Positions 1 to 6,056 of a DNA stretch of 7,046 nt are shown one piece after another. Numbering within the stretch: the first letter of the stretch is position 1; the number at the start of each line of letters is the position of its first letter. The position numbers were made by a program, and so were the translations under genes. This stretch comes from Actinomycetota bacterium (GTDB lineage: Bacteria > Actinomycetota > Acidimicrobiia > Acidimicrobiales > JAHWLA01): positions 1-7,046 of the forward strand of contig JAHWLA010000151.1 of the NCBI GenBank assembly GCA_019347595.1, given 5' to 3'. The notes under the pieces are model-generated. The model did not search any database, had not been told where the DNA came from, and saw only the letters and a list, made by a program, of their open reading frames with translations.

Positions 1-501
1 CCAGTCGGCGGCCACGTCACGATCGTCGGTGGCCGGCGTCATGTGGACAGGCGGCACGACCCCGGCAAACGCACCCTCCAGCACCGAACGTCGCTCTCGA
101 AACAGCACCGATCGCAGATCACGATCTCGCAGCGCCAGCACATCGAACGCAACGAAGCTCGCCGGGGTCTCCGCCGCCAACTTCCGCACCCGTGAGTCGG
201 CCGGGTGCAGCCGCAGTTGGAGCGCATCGAAGTCGAGCCCGCCGTCGGTAGCGATGACGATCTCCCCGTCGATCACACATCGCTCGGGGAACTGCGCCCG
301 CACCGCCTCCACGACGTCGGGGAAGTACCGGGTCAGCGGCCGCTCGTTGCGCGACCCCAGCTCGACCTCGTCGCCGTCCCGGAAGACGATACAGCGGAAC
401 CCGTCCCACTTCGGCTCGTACAGCATCTCCTCGGCGGGTGGAAGGGCACGGGCGAGCTTGGCGAGCATGGGCTTCACGGGCGGCATCACGGGCAAGTCCA
501 C
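1..501 (-). CDS. ligC: ATP-dependent DNA ligase, LigC type (3' end cut by window edge)
   Basis: This is the N-terminal 167 codons of an ATP-dependent DNA ligase, the class that seals nicks through a lysyl-AMP intermediate and, in actinobacteria, acts in repair rather than replication. Visible motifs are motif I EPKWDGFR with the predicted adenylated lysine at residue 31, an SRNERP segment at about 50-55, the CVIDGEIVIATD segment at about 75-86 with E79, and motif III FVAFDVLAL at 116-124. The order and spacing match the adenylation domain of mycobacterial LigC. The rest of the adenylation domain and the OB-fold lie beyond the left edge. I chose the GTG at 501 because it gives the start MDLPVMPPVKPMLAK, which resembles mycobacterial LigC as I recall it, and because AGGA lies 7 nt upstream. 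The GTG at 489 or ATG at 486 are alternatives. It is the third gene of the leftward block, 114 nt after the VOC gene. The family call is firm; the LigC subtype is likely. Confidence 0.93.
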   Translation of the reverse strand, partial: MDLPVMPPVKPMLAKLARALPPAEEMLYEPKWDGFRCIVFRDGDEVELGSRNERPLTRYFPDVVEAVRAQFPERCVIDGEIVIATDGGLDFDALQLRLHPADSRVRKLAAETPASFVAFDVLALRDRDLRSVLFRERRSVLEGAFAGVVPPVHMTPATDDRDVAADW

Positions 502-615
502 CCCAGCATCCTGCCCGACACCGGACGACCATCGAGCGGAGGCGGGCGCAACCGAAGGCGACGCCAGCGCCGGTCGGCCAGGCAGCAGTCGTCGGAGTGG
601 GGTTCCCCAGGCGAG
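502..615. other. Spacer between VOC gene and ligase
   Basis: This 114-nt gap shows no plausible gene. Just downstream of the VOC stop there is only a short TGGGG-TT-CCCCA palindrome (598-609), too small to call a terminator, so read-through from the malQ-VOC transcript into the ligase gene is possible. I see no convincing separate promoter. Confidence 0.4.
509..512 (-). promoter_or_regulatory. Shine-Dalgarno site deciding the ligase start
   Basis: AGGA on the minus strand lies 7 nt before the GTG at 501. The in-frame GTG at 489 and ATG at 486 lack a comparable site at normal spacing, which favours the longer protein. Confidence 0.5.
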
Positions 616-996
616 TCAGTCGAGGAAGAGGCAGAACGGGTGCCCGGCCGGGTCGAACAACACGCGAACGCGCTCGTCGGACTGGTGGTCGGCCAGTCGG
701 GCGCCAGCGGCCACGGCGTGCTCCACCGCGACTTCGAGGTCGTCGACCTCGAAGTCGAGATGCATCTGTTTGTCCTGACCGTCGGCCTCCTCCGGCCACG
801 TCGGTGGCCGGTAGCCGGGCTCGGCCTGGAACGACAGGCCCGTCCCGCCGGCCGGGTCGCGCATGAGCACCCAGCCCGGTTCCCGCGCCGTGAGCTCCCA
901 CCCGAACAGCCGCCCGTAGAACGCCGCCATCTCGTCGGCGTCGGCGCAGTCGATGCACACCGTGCGCAGGAGCACGGACCGGCGCAGCGGGCTCAC
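616..996 (-). CDS. VOC superfamily protein (glyoxalase-like, Glyoxalase_6 type)
   Basis: This 126-residue protein belongs to the vicinal oxygen chelate superfamily (glyoxalase, bleomycin-resistance and dioxygenase fold). The N-terminal module reads RTVCIDCADADEMAAFYGRLFGWEL at about 11-35, the usual beta-alpha start of a VOC module. The second module begins with MHLDFEVDDLEVAVEHAVAAGA at about 78-99 and ends with FDPAGHPFCLFLD at 114-126. H79 and H119 sit where such proteins often carry metal ligands or relics of them, but the substrate cannot be told, and many Glyoxalase_6 members are not true glyoxalases. The start is the GTG at 996, whose GTGA overlaps the malQ stop by 4 nt, implying translational coupling; an internal GTG at residue 8 is an alternative. 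It is second in the leftward block. Nothing in the sequence links it functionally to glucan metabolism. Confidence 0.9.
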   Translation of the reverse strand: MSPLRRSVLLRTVCIDCADADEMAAFYGRLFGWELTAREPGWVLMRDPAGGTGLSFQAEPGYRPPTWPEEADGQDKQMHLDFEVDDLEVAVEHAVAAGARLADHQSDERVRVLFDPAGHPFCLFLD

Positions 997-2624
997 CGTC
1001 CGGCCAGCCGGTCGGCGACGGCGGCCGCGCCGGGGTGCCGTTCGATCTCCTCCAACGGCAGCGGCAGCGGGATCGACCAGTTGGGTCGCTCGTCCGTGGT
1101 GCCCGGCACGTTCGGCCTCGCCTCCACCCCGAGCGCGTCGTCCAACGTAGCCGTCACGATCATCGACGGCGCCTCGGCCAGCAGCCCGTACGTCCGCTCC
1201 ACGACCGCATCGACCGGCATGGAATCGTGGGCACCGGTCCACGACGCCAGCCGCTTCCTGATGCCCGACGTCGACGCCTCGTTGGCCTCGATGCCCAGCG
1301 ACCGGAGCTCCTCCAGGTCGCTCCCCGACCACAGCCCCGCCACCGTGGGCAGGTCGTGCGTCGTCACCGCGGCCAGCGCCTGGGCGGGGTACGACGCGGG
1401 CCGGTCCTCCTCGAACCACAGCAGCCGGTACGACAGCACGCCCCACGACGCCAGCACCTCGCGCATCCACGGGTCGACGGTGCCCAAGTCCTCGCCCACC
1501 ACATACGCCTGCGCCCGCACCGACTCCAGCGCCACGATCCCGAGCAGGTCCTCCCACGGGTACGACACGTAGGCGCCGTCCTTCGGCCCCATCCCCTCCG
1601 GCACCCACCACAGCCGGAACAACCCCATCACATGGTCGATCCGCATGCCCCCCGCGTGGCGGAACGCGGCCCGTACGGTCTGGACGAACGGCTCGTAGCC
1701 CTGCTCCTGCAGCCGGTACGGGTTGAACGGCGGCAGCCCCCAGTCCTGGCCCTGCCCGTTGAACTCGTCCGGCGGCGCGCCCACCCGCGCCCCCAAGCAG
1801 AAGGCATCGGGCCACAACGCCACGTCGGCGCCCGACGGGTCGACGCCGATGGCCAGATCCTGCATGACCGGTAGCTCGTCGCCGGCCTCCCTCAACTGCA
1901 CATCGAGCATCCACTGCAACCACATCTGGAACCGCTCGTCGCCGCCGCAGAACTCGGCGTACCGACGCAGCAACGAGCCGCCCTCGGCGCAGAAGCGCTC
2001 GAACGCCGCCGATCCCTCGAACGCCGCGAACGCCCGCTCGAGCGCGGGGCGCTTCACCTGCCACACCGCCTCCCGGTCGATCAACGGCGCTGCGTTCAAC
2101 ACCCGCCCCTCCTCGCCCGGCAGCCGGAGGTAGACCGGGTCGCGGAAGCACCGGCTGCTGGGGAAGTACGGCGACGCCTGCGGCTTGTCGGGCAGCGACG
2201 CGTGCAGCGGGTTGATCAAGACCATCCCCGCGCCCTGCGACCGCGCCCACGACGCCAGCCGGCGCAGGTCGCCCAGATCGCCGATCCCCCACGACTCCGC
2301 CGACCGCAGCGCGTAGAGCTGGACCGCCCAGCCCCACGTGCGCAGGTCGTCGGGCAACCAGCCGCGACCCGGTGTGACGATCAGCCGCTCGCCCTCGAAC
2401 GAGTGGTAGCCGAGCGGCACGTCACGCGGCAACGCCCCCTCCACCACCATCGACGCGCCGTCCTCCAGCGCCAGCTCGCCGAAGCCGACCACGTCGCCGG
2501 CGCGGACCACCCGCGCCCCCACCGACCGAGGCGGCTCGCCGAGCAAGGCGTCCACCGCCTCGATGGTCGACGCCGAAACGTCCTGCCATTCGCCCCGAAA
2601 ATCCCGGTATCTCGCCTCGATCAC
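993..2624 (-). CDS. malQ: 4-alpha-glucanotransferase (amylomaltase, GH77)
   Basis: This 543-residue cytoplasmic enzyme transfers alpha-1,4-glucan segments between maltodextrins or glycogen fragments, releasing glucose. The first ~95 residues form an N-terminal extension containing VPLGYHSFEGERLIVTP, typical of MalQ proteins that are longer than the ~500-residue Thermus type. The GH77 barrel follows: WGWAVQLYALRSAESWGIGDLGDL at about 97-120, NPLHA at 138-142, SPYFPSSRCFRDPVYL at 151-166, and the loop DEFNGQGQDWGLPPFNP at 286-302. All three catalytic carboxylates are visible: nucleophile D330 in MRIDHVMGL, acid/base E378 in GEDLGTV, and D424 in TTHDLPT. The conserved C-terminal PNVPGTTDERPNWSIPLP is at about 504-521. 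The start is a GTG with no Shine-Dalgarno site but a -10-like box 6 nt upstream, so the mRNA may be leaderless. It leads the leftward block and is divergent to the FAD oxidoreductase gene. I see no other glycogen gene nearby. Confidence 0.97.
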   Translation of the reverse strand: MIEARYRDFRGEWQDVSASTIEAVDALLGEPPRSVGARVVRAGDVVGFGELALEDGASMVVEGALPRDVPLGYHSFEGERLIVTPGRGWLPDDLRTWGWAVQLYALRSAESWGIGDLGDLRRLASWARSQGAGMVLINPLHASLPDKPQASPYFPSSRCFRDPVYLRLPGEEGRVLNAAPLIDREAVWQVKRPALERAFAAFEGSAAFERFCAEGGSLLRRYAEFCGGDERFQMWLQWMLDVQLREAGDELPVMQDLAIGVDPSGADVALWPDAFCLGARVGAPPDEFNGQGQDWGLPPFNPYRLQEQGYEPFVQTVRAAFRHAGGMRIDHVMGLFRLWWVPEGMGPKDGAYVSYPWEDLLGIVALESVRAQAYVVGEDLGTVDPWMREVLASWGVLSYRLLWFEEDRPASYPAQALAAVTTHDLPTVAGLWSGSDLEELRSLGIEANEASTSGIRKRLASWTGAHDSMPVDAVVERTYGLLAEAPSMIVTATLDDALGVEARPNVPGTTDERPNWSIPLPLPLEEIERHPGAAAVADRLAGR

Positions 2625-2630
2625 CGGCTC

Positions 2631-2636
2631 GTTCTA
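2631..2636 (-). promoter_or_regulatory. Putative -10 box of malQ (leaderless)
   Basis: TAGAAC on the minus strand is followed by exactly 6 nt and then the malQ GTG at 2624. The spacing fits actinobacterial leaderless promoters (TANNNT about 6-7 nt before the start nucleotide), but the final T is replaced by C, so the box is weaker than its divergent partner. No Shine-Dalgarno site competes with this reading. Confidence 0.4.
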
Positions 2637-2643
2637 TCCCGCA

Positions 2644-2649
2644 TACGAT
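2644..2649 (+). promoter_or_regulatory. Putative -10 box of the FAD oxidoreductase gene (leaderless)
   Basis: TACGAT, a full TANNNT match, is followed by 6 nt and then the ATG at 2656. There is no purine-rich ribosome site, so translation from the first nucleotide of the mRNA is the simplest reading. No clear -35 hexamer is visible; its expected place falls over the malQ start codon. Confidence 0.55.
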
Positions 2650-2655
2650 CCGGTG

Positions 2656-4194
2656 ATGCCCGATGCCGTGATCGTGGGGTCAGGTCCCAACGGCTTGGTC
2701 GCCGCCAACGTGCTGGCCGACCACGGCTGGGACGTCGTGGTGTTGGAGGCCACAGGCGCCCCGGGCGGCGCCGTCCAATCGGCCGAGCTCGTCGAGCCGG
2801 GCTTCGTCCACGACGTATTCAGCGCCTTCTACCCGCTGGCCGCGGCGAGCCCGACCATGCAGCGGTTGCGCCTCGAACGCCACGGCGTGCGCTGGCTGCA
2901 CGCGCCGCTCGTCCTCGCCCACCCCGCCCTCGACGGCACCTGTCCGGTGATCTCCCGCGACCTCGACGAAACGGCTGCTTCCCTCGACCAGCTGTGCCCG
3001 GGAGACGGTGCGGCATGGCGTCGCCTGTTCGCCCTTTGGGAGCGCATCGGCACGCCGTTCACCGAGGCGCTCATGCAGCCCTTCCCCCCGCTGCGCCCGG
3101 CGGCCCGCATGCTCGGCAAGGTCCGCCCGTCCGAGATCATCCGCCTGGTCCGCTTCCTTCTCCTCCCCGTCCGCCGCATGGGCGAGGAGGAGTTCGACGG
3201 CGACGGCGCCCGACGGCTCCTCGCGGGCAACGCGCTCCACACCGACCTCTTCCCCGAGTCGACCCTGAGCGGCCTCTTCGGCTGGCTGCTGGCATCCCTC
3301 GGCCAGGACGTGGGCTGGCCGGTCCCCGAGGGCGGCGCGGGCGAGCTGAGCCGCGCCCTCGTCCGTCGCCTGGAAGCGGCGGGCGGCAAGGTGGTGCTCG
3401 ACTCGCCGGTTACGCAGGTCGTGATCCGCGGCAACCGCGCCGTTGCCGTGCGCACCGGCGATGGCACCGAGGTCGAGGCCCGCCGCGCCGTGGTGGCCGA
3501 CGTGAACGCGCCGATGCTCTACCGCGACCTGGTCGGCACCGAGCACCTGCCCGGCCGGGTGGCCGACGACATCCGACGCTTCCAGTGGGACAACCCCACC
3601 TTCAAGGTCGACTGGACGCTCGACGGCCCCATCCCGTGGACCGCCGAACCGGCCCGCCGGGCGGGCACCGTGCACGTCGCCGACAGCGTCGACGTGCTCA
3701 CCCGGGTGTCGGCCGACCTGGCCACCCGGCGCATCCCGGACGAGCCGTTCCTGATCCTCGGCCAGCAGTCGATGACCGACCCGACGCGCCAGCCCCCCGG
3801 CAAGGAGACGGCGTGGGCGTACACCCACGTGCCCGCCGCCGCCGCCTGGGACGGCGACGCCGCCGAGCGCTACGCCGACCGCATCGAGGAGGTCGTCGAG
3901 GCGCGCGCCCCCGGCTTCCGAGCGCTCATTCGCGGCCGCCACGTCTTGTCGCCGCCCCGGCTGGAGTCGCGCAACCCCAACTTGTTCGGTGGCGCCACCA
4001 ACAGCGGGACGGCTCAGTTGCACCAGCAGCTCGTCTTCCGCCCCACGCCCGGCCTGGCCCGCCCGGAGACGCCCGTCGACGGCCTCTTCCTCGGCTCGTC
4101 GTCCGCCCATCCCGGCGGCGGCGTGCACGGTGCGTGCGGGTCGAATGCGGCGCGCGCGGCGCTGTGGGCCGACCGCCGGCGCCTGGGGCGCTGA
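2656..4194 (+). CDS. FAD-dependent oxidoreductase, PYROXD2 / phytoene-desaturase-like (COG1233)
   Basis: This 512-residue flavoprotein belongs to the amine-oxidase/phytoene-desaturase clan, closest in layout to PYROXD2-like NAD(P)/FAD oxidoreductases. The N-terminal Rossmann nucleotide-binding motif VIVGSGPNG is at residues 5-13, with the acidic E31 at the end of the second strand (VVVLEATGAPGGA, 27-39) that would bind ribose hydroxyls. The middle carries PEGGAGELSRALVRRLEAAGG (224-244), the usual cofactor-contact region, and the C-terminal FAD-binding segment DGLFLGSSSAHPGGGVHG lies at 475-492. The substrate is unknown: no phytoene synthase or other carotenoid gene is present, so a role in carotenoid synthesis is not supported. 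The ATG at 2656 starts directly at the FAD fold and has a TANNNT box 6 nt upstream; the GTG at 2653 is in frame and adjacent. An extended reading from 2563 would run antisense through the start of malQ and adds no domain. Confidence 0.93.
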   Translation: MPDAVIVGSGPNGLVAANVLADHGWDVVVLEATGAPGGAVQSAELVEPGFVHDVFSAFYPLAAASPTMQRLRLERHGVRWLHAPLVLAHPALDGTCPVISRDLDETAASLDQLCPGDGAAWRRLFALWERIGTPFTEALMQPFPPLRPAARMLGKVRPSEIIRLVRFLLLPVRRMGEEEFDGDGARRLLAGNALHTDLFPESTLSGLFGWLLASLGQDVGWPVPEGGAGELSRALVRRLEAAGGKVVLDSPVTQVVIRGNRAVAVRTGDGTEVEARRAVVADVNAPMLYRDLVGTEHLPGRVADDIRRFQWDNPTFKVDWTLDGPIPWTAEPARRAGTVHVADSVDVLTRVSADLATRRIPDEPFLILGQQSMTDPTRQPPGKETAWAYTHVPAAAAWDGDAAERYADRIEEVVEARAPGFRALIRGRHVLSPPRLESRNPNLFGGATNSGTAQLHQQLVFRPTPGLARPETPVDGLFLGSSSAHPGGGVHGACGSNAARAALWADRRRLGR

Positions 4195-4199
4195 GGACT

Positions 4200-4300
4200 G
4201 GCGCAGATAGGTGCGGTCGCCGCGCGCTAGAAGTTCGTTTCGGCAGCTCCGCTGCCGAAACACGGCGCTCTACCCATTGGGACCTGCGCCTATCGGCGCC
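4200..4300. repeat. Long imperfect inverted repeat between convergent genes
   Basis: The left arm 4200-4218 pairs with the right arm 4281-4300 except for one mismatch, one G-T wobble and one bulged base. The core is GGCGCAGATAGG against CCTATCGGCGCC. It encloses the perfect hairpin at 4237-4261, giving a nested two-tier palindrome of about 100 bp. It may be part of a bidirectional termination region or a dispersed intergenic palindromic element; only copy number elsewhere in the genome would tell. Confidence 0.5.
4237..4261. terminator. Perfect 11-bp hairpin, likely bidirectional terminator
   Basis: GTTTCGGCAGC and GCTGCCGAAAC pair fully around a 3-nt TCC loop. It sits between the stops of two convergent genes (4194 on plus, 4304 on minus), where a shared terminator is expected. 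The AAA/TTT ends are within the stem rather than after it, and no real U-tract follows, as is common for actinobacterial hairpin terminators. Confidence 0.65.
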
Positions 4301-4304
4301 GGTC
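4281..4304 (-). terminator. Hairpin at the 3' end of the RsbW-like gene
   Basis: Arms 4281-4290 and 4295-4304 pair at 9 of 10 positions around a TATC loop, directly abutting the TAG stop (4306-4304) of the leftward gene. This hairpin uses the same bases as the right arm of the long inverted repeat 4200-4300, so the two structures are mutually exclusive. Confidence 0.5.
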
Positions 4305-4723
4305 TAACCCGATCGCCCGAGGTGTTTCTGCATCCGCAGCCGCGTCCCGACGCCCGTCTCGGTGGGCGACTCCACGTCGACCGACGTCATCAGCTTGCGG
4401 ATGAGGTCGAGGCCCCGCCCCGACGTGCGCTCTATGTCGCCGCGCAGGTCGACGTCGAAGGGATCGAAGCCGACGCCGTCGTCCTCCACCAACACCGACA
4501 CCCGCTCGTCGTCGATGTCGGCCAACAGGTGGATGCTGCCGTCGACGCCGCTGGGGAAGGCGTGCCTGATCACGTTGGCGCACGCCTCGTCCAGGGCAAG
4601 CACGATGTCGTCGACCACCTCCGCGGTCGGGGCGGTCTCCTCCACGAACCCGGCGACTGCCCGCCTCGTCCTCGGCAGGAGCCGCGCGTCGGCTGGTATG
4701 TGAAGTTGCAGGACGAGTCGCAT
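4304..4723 (-). CDS. RsbW/SpoIIAB-like ATP-binding protein (GHKL ATPase, putative anti-sigma factor kinase)
   Basis: This 139-residue protein is a stand-alone GHKL (Bergerat) ATP-binding domain of the HATPase_c_2 family. Such proteins bind and inhibit sigma factors and/or phosphorylate a STAS anti-anti-sigma partner on serine. The N-box is LALDEACANVIRHAF (42-56) with E46 and N50. The G1 box is VEDDGVGFDP (79-88) with D82, and the G2 box is TSGRGLDLIRKLM (100-112). A terminal GVGTRLRMQKHL (124-135) closes the fold. There is no membrane segment or sensor domain, and the length is normal for the family. No STAS protein, PP2C phosphatase or sigma factor is adjacent, so its partner must lie elsewhere. 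The ATG at 4723 is the only start that includes the first strand (RLVLQLHIPAD); no clear ribosome site is visible. Whether it is truly an anti-sigma kinase is inference from the family. Confidence 0.92.
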   Translation of the reverse strand: MRLVLQLHIPADARLLPRTRRAVAGFVEETAPTAEVVDDIVLALDEACANVIRHAFPSGVDGSIHLLADIDDERVSVLVEDDGVGFDPFDVDLRGDIERTSGRGLDLIRKLMTSVDVESPTETGVGTRLRMQKHLGRSG

Positions 4724-4755
4724 ACGTCCGTTCCGCCGTTGGTTGGGCCTGGAAG
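4724..4755. other. 32-bp divergent spacer, promoters not recognised
   Basis: This short gap separates the RsbW-like gene (minus) from the DUF72 gene (plus). Unlike the other two divergent spacers it has no TANNNT box 6 nt before either start codon, and neither start has a well-spaced Shine-Dalgarno site (GGAAG directly abuts the GTG at 4756). The promoters probably lie inside the opposing coding regions. Confidence 0.4.
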
Positions 4756-5673
4756 GTGACGTTCCCGGCGCCGATAGCGGACAAACCGGACGGCGAGCGC
4801 CGCGGGAGAATCCTGTGCGGGACGGCCTCGTGGTCGGCCCGATCGCTGGTCCACGACAGCGCGTGGTACCCGCGGCGGTCGATGAAGGCGGCGGAGCGCA
4901 TGGCGTACTACGCGGCCCGTTTCCCGGTGGTGGAGGTAGACGCCACCGCCCGCTTCCCGCCGACGCCCGACCTCAGCCGCCAGTGGGCCGAGCGGACGCC
5001 GCCGGGCTTCCTCATCGACGTGCAGGCGTGGTCGCTGCTCACCGGTGCGGCCACGTTGCCCGACTCGCTGTGGGAGGACCTGCGCGCCGAGGTGCGGCCC
5101 GACCTCCGCGACCGCCGTCGGCTCTACGCGTCCCACCTGTCGCCCGACGGGCTGCGGGAAGCATGGGACCGTTTTCGCCACGCCCTCATGCCGCTGCACG
5201 AGGCGGGGCGGCTGGGCGCGGTGGTGCTGCGCTATCCGCACTGGCTGAAGCCGGGCGAGACCGGGCGGTCGCTGCTGGCGACGGCCCGCCGCCGGCTGCC
5301 CGATTTCCACCTCGTCGCCGAGTTCGGCCACCTGGGCTGGGTGGAGGGCGACTGCTGCGAGGAGACGCTGGCGTTCCTCGAGCAGCTCGGCGTCGGGTTC
5401 TGCTGCGTCGACGGCGAGGGCATCCCGCCCGTCGTCGCCACCACCAGCGATGTCGCCGTGGTCCGCTTCCTCGGCCGCAACCCCGACGCGTGGGACACCG
5501 ACTACCGCTACTCGACCGAGGAGCTGGCGCGGTGGGTCCCCAAGCTGCGCGGGCTGGCGGAGGGGGCCGACGAGGTGCACGTGCTCTTTGCCAACACGTG
5601 GCGCGATCTCGCCGTCGCCAACGCCGCCGAGCTTCAGGAGCTGCTCAGTCGGCCGTCAGCTCGGGGCCGCTGA
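4756..5673 (+). CDS. DUF72 family protein (YecE-like TIM barrel), divergent member
   Basis: This 305-residue protein matches DUF72, a TIM-barrel-like family of unproven biochemical role. The entry signature ILCGTASWSARSLV...WYP is at about 19-39. The next helix and strand, ERMAYYAARFPVVEVDAT, are at 47-64 with the conserved glutamate E60. AVVLRYPHWLKP follows at 155-166, LVAEFGHLGWVEG at 186-198, VVRFLGRN at 235-242, and the closing helix of the barrel (ANTWRDLAVANAAELQELL) at 279-297. Several usual family positions differ: the common EFRH is EFGH (189-192), the FY after the conserved glutamate strand is replaced by ARFPPT, and the late FNN segment reads FANTW. Catalytic-type residues of the mainstream family may therefore have changed. 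The GTG at 4756 is the only available upstream start. Its last 29 bp overlap the 3' end of the leftward SnoaL-like gene. Family membership is confident; function is unknown. Confidence 0.88.
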   Translation: MTFPAPIADKPDGERRGRILCGTASWSARSLVHDSAWYPRRSMKAAERMAYYAARFPVVEVDATARFPPTPDLSRQWAERTPPGFLIDVQAWSLLTGAATLPDSLWEDLRAEVRPDLRDRRRLYASHLSPDGLREAWDRFRHALMPLHEAGRLGAVVLRYPHWLKPGETGRSLLATARRRLPDFHLVAEFGHLGWVEGDCCEETLAFLEQLGVGFCCVDGEGIPPVVATTSDVAVVRFLGRNPDAWDTDYRYSTEELARWVPKLRGLAEGADEVHVLFANTWRDLAVANAAELQELLSRPSARGR

Positions 5674-6037
5674 CCACCGAGCCGTGGTGCGCGGCCATCG
5701 CCCACCGCCGCCCGTCGCGCACGAACACGTTGAGGGCGGCAACGGTGGCACCGCCCTGGTCGCCCAGCAGGTTCTCGTCCACCGAGACCCAGGCGACATC
5801 GCCCTCCACCGAGATGCGCTCCTCGGTGAGGACGAACTGGAGCGACTGGCTGTTCTGGAACAGAGCGAAGAACGAGCCGGCCACCGCGCCCCAGCCCCGG
5901 AGCGTCGTCCAACCGGGATGCGTGCACGTGACCCGGTCCGACTTCTCCCAGACGGCCGACATGGCGTCGAGGTCGCGCGCCTCGAACGCCTCGTAGAACG
6001 CCTGGTTGGCAGCGCGGACTTCTTCAGTGGCGTCGAC
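5645..6037 (-). CDS. SnoaL-like / NTF2-fold protein; start codon uncertain
   Basis: This small protein of about 130 residues has the SnoaL-like (ketosteroid-isomerase, NTF2) fold, whose members may be isomerases, hydrolases or binding proteins. The core reads WEKSDRVTCTHPGWTTLRGWGAV, then QFVLTEERISVEGDVAWVSVDENLL, then VFVRDGRRWAMAAHHGSVV, the usual strand pattern. The first ATG (5962) gives 105 residues and removes the first helix. In frame upstream lies TEEVRAANQAFYEAFEARDLDA, a textbook N-terminal helix of this family, so coding must begin before 5962. Between the in-frame TAA (6058-6056) and that ATG there is no ATG, GTG or TTG; only a CTG at 6052 or a near-cognate GTC at 6037 is available. 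I placed the start at the GTC because a TANNNT box lies exactly 6 nt upstream, but a base error or population variant is as likely. The gene overlaps the DUF72 gene tail to tail by 29 bp. The substrate is unknown. Confidence 0.8.
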   Translation of the reverse strand, partial: VDATEEVRAANQAFYEAFEARDLDAMSAVWEKSDRVTCTHPGWTTLRGWGAVAGSFFALFQNSQSLQFVLTEERISVEGDVAWVSVDENLLGDQGGATVAALNVFVRDGRRWAMAAHHGSVVSGPELTAD

Positions 6038-6043
6038 CGTGGC

Positions 6044-6049
6044 AGCGTA
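6044..6049 (-). promoter_or_regulatory. Putative -10 box of the SnoaL-like gene
   Basis: TACGCT on the minus strand matches TANNNT and is followed by 6 nt and then GTC at 6037. The same geometry serves the divergent hydrolase gene. If real, transcription would begin at the first nucleotide of codon GTC, making a leaderless message with a non-standard or mis-called initiator. Confidence 0.4.
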
Positions 6050-6056
6050 CAGGCGT

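Larger units (their letters stand above)
2620..2657. repeat. Perfect 8-bp inverted repeat spanning both divergent start codons
   Basis: ATCACCGG at 2620-2627 and its exact complement CCGGTGAT at 2650-2657 flank a 22-bp spacer holding both putative -10 boxes. Each arm covers a GTG: the malQ start at 2624-2622 and the GTG at 2653-2655 just before the ATG of the rightward gene. It could be an operator for a dimeric regulator or a coincidence of start-codon context. The arms are about three helical turns apart (30 bp centre to centre). Confidence 0.4.

Noticed and set aside
598..609. TGGGG-TT-CCCCA palindrome after the VOC stop as a terminator
   Set aside because: Five-base arms with a 2-nt loop (or four with a 4-nt loop) form too weak a stem, and no U-tract follows.
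205..1572. 455-codon plus-strand open frame opposite the ligase, VOC gene and malQ
   Set aside because: It crosses three genes with clear family motifs on the other strand and shows no domain of its own.
616..2337. 573-codon frame that would fuse a long N-terminus to the VOC domain
   Set aside because: The upstream part is the wrong frame of malQ (low-complexity Gly/Ala/Arg). Only the part from GTG 996 has VOC features.
2656..4194. Carotenoid biosynthesis locus based on the phytoene-desaturase-like protein
   Set aside because: No phytoene synthase, cyclase or GGPP synthase in the window, and the layout resembles PYROXD2-like oxidoreductases more than CrtI.
2680..4263. 527-codon minus-strand open frame opposite the FAD oxidoreductase
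   Set aside because: Antisense shadow of a well-supported flavoprotein gene; no domain or motif seen.
2202..4307. 701-codon plus-strand open frame running through malQ and the FAD oxidoreductase
   Set aside because: It is a shadow frame in high-GC DNA: extremely rich in Arg, Pro and Gly, no recognisable domain, and it overlaps two genes with clear catalytic motifs.
4570..5580. 336-codon minus-strand frame opposite DUF72
   Set aside because: Shadow of the DUF72 gene; composition and lack of motifs argue against coding.
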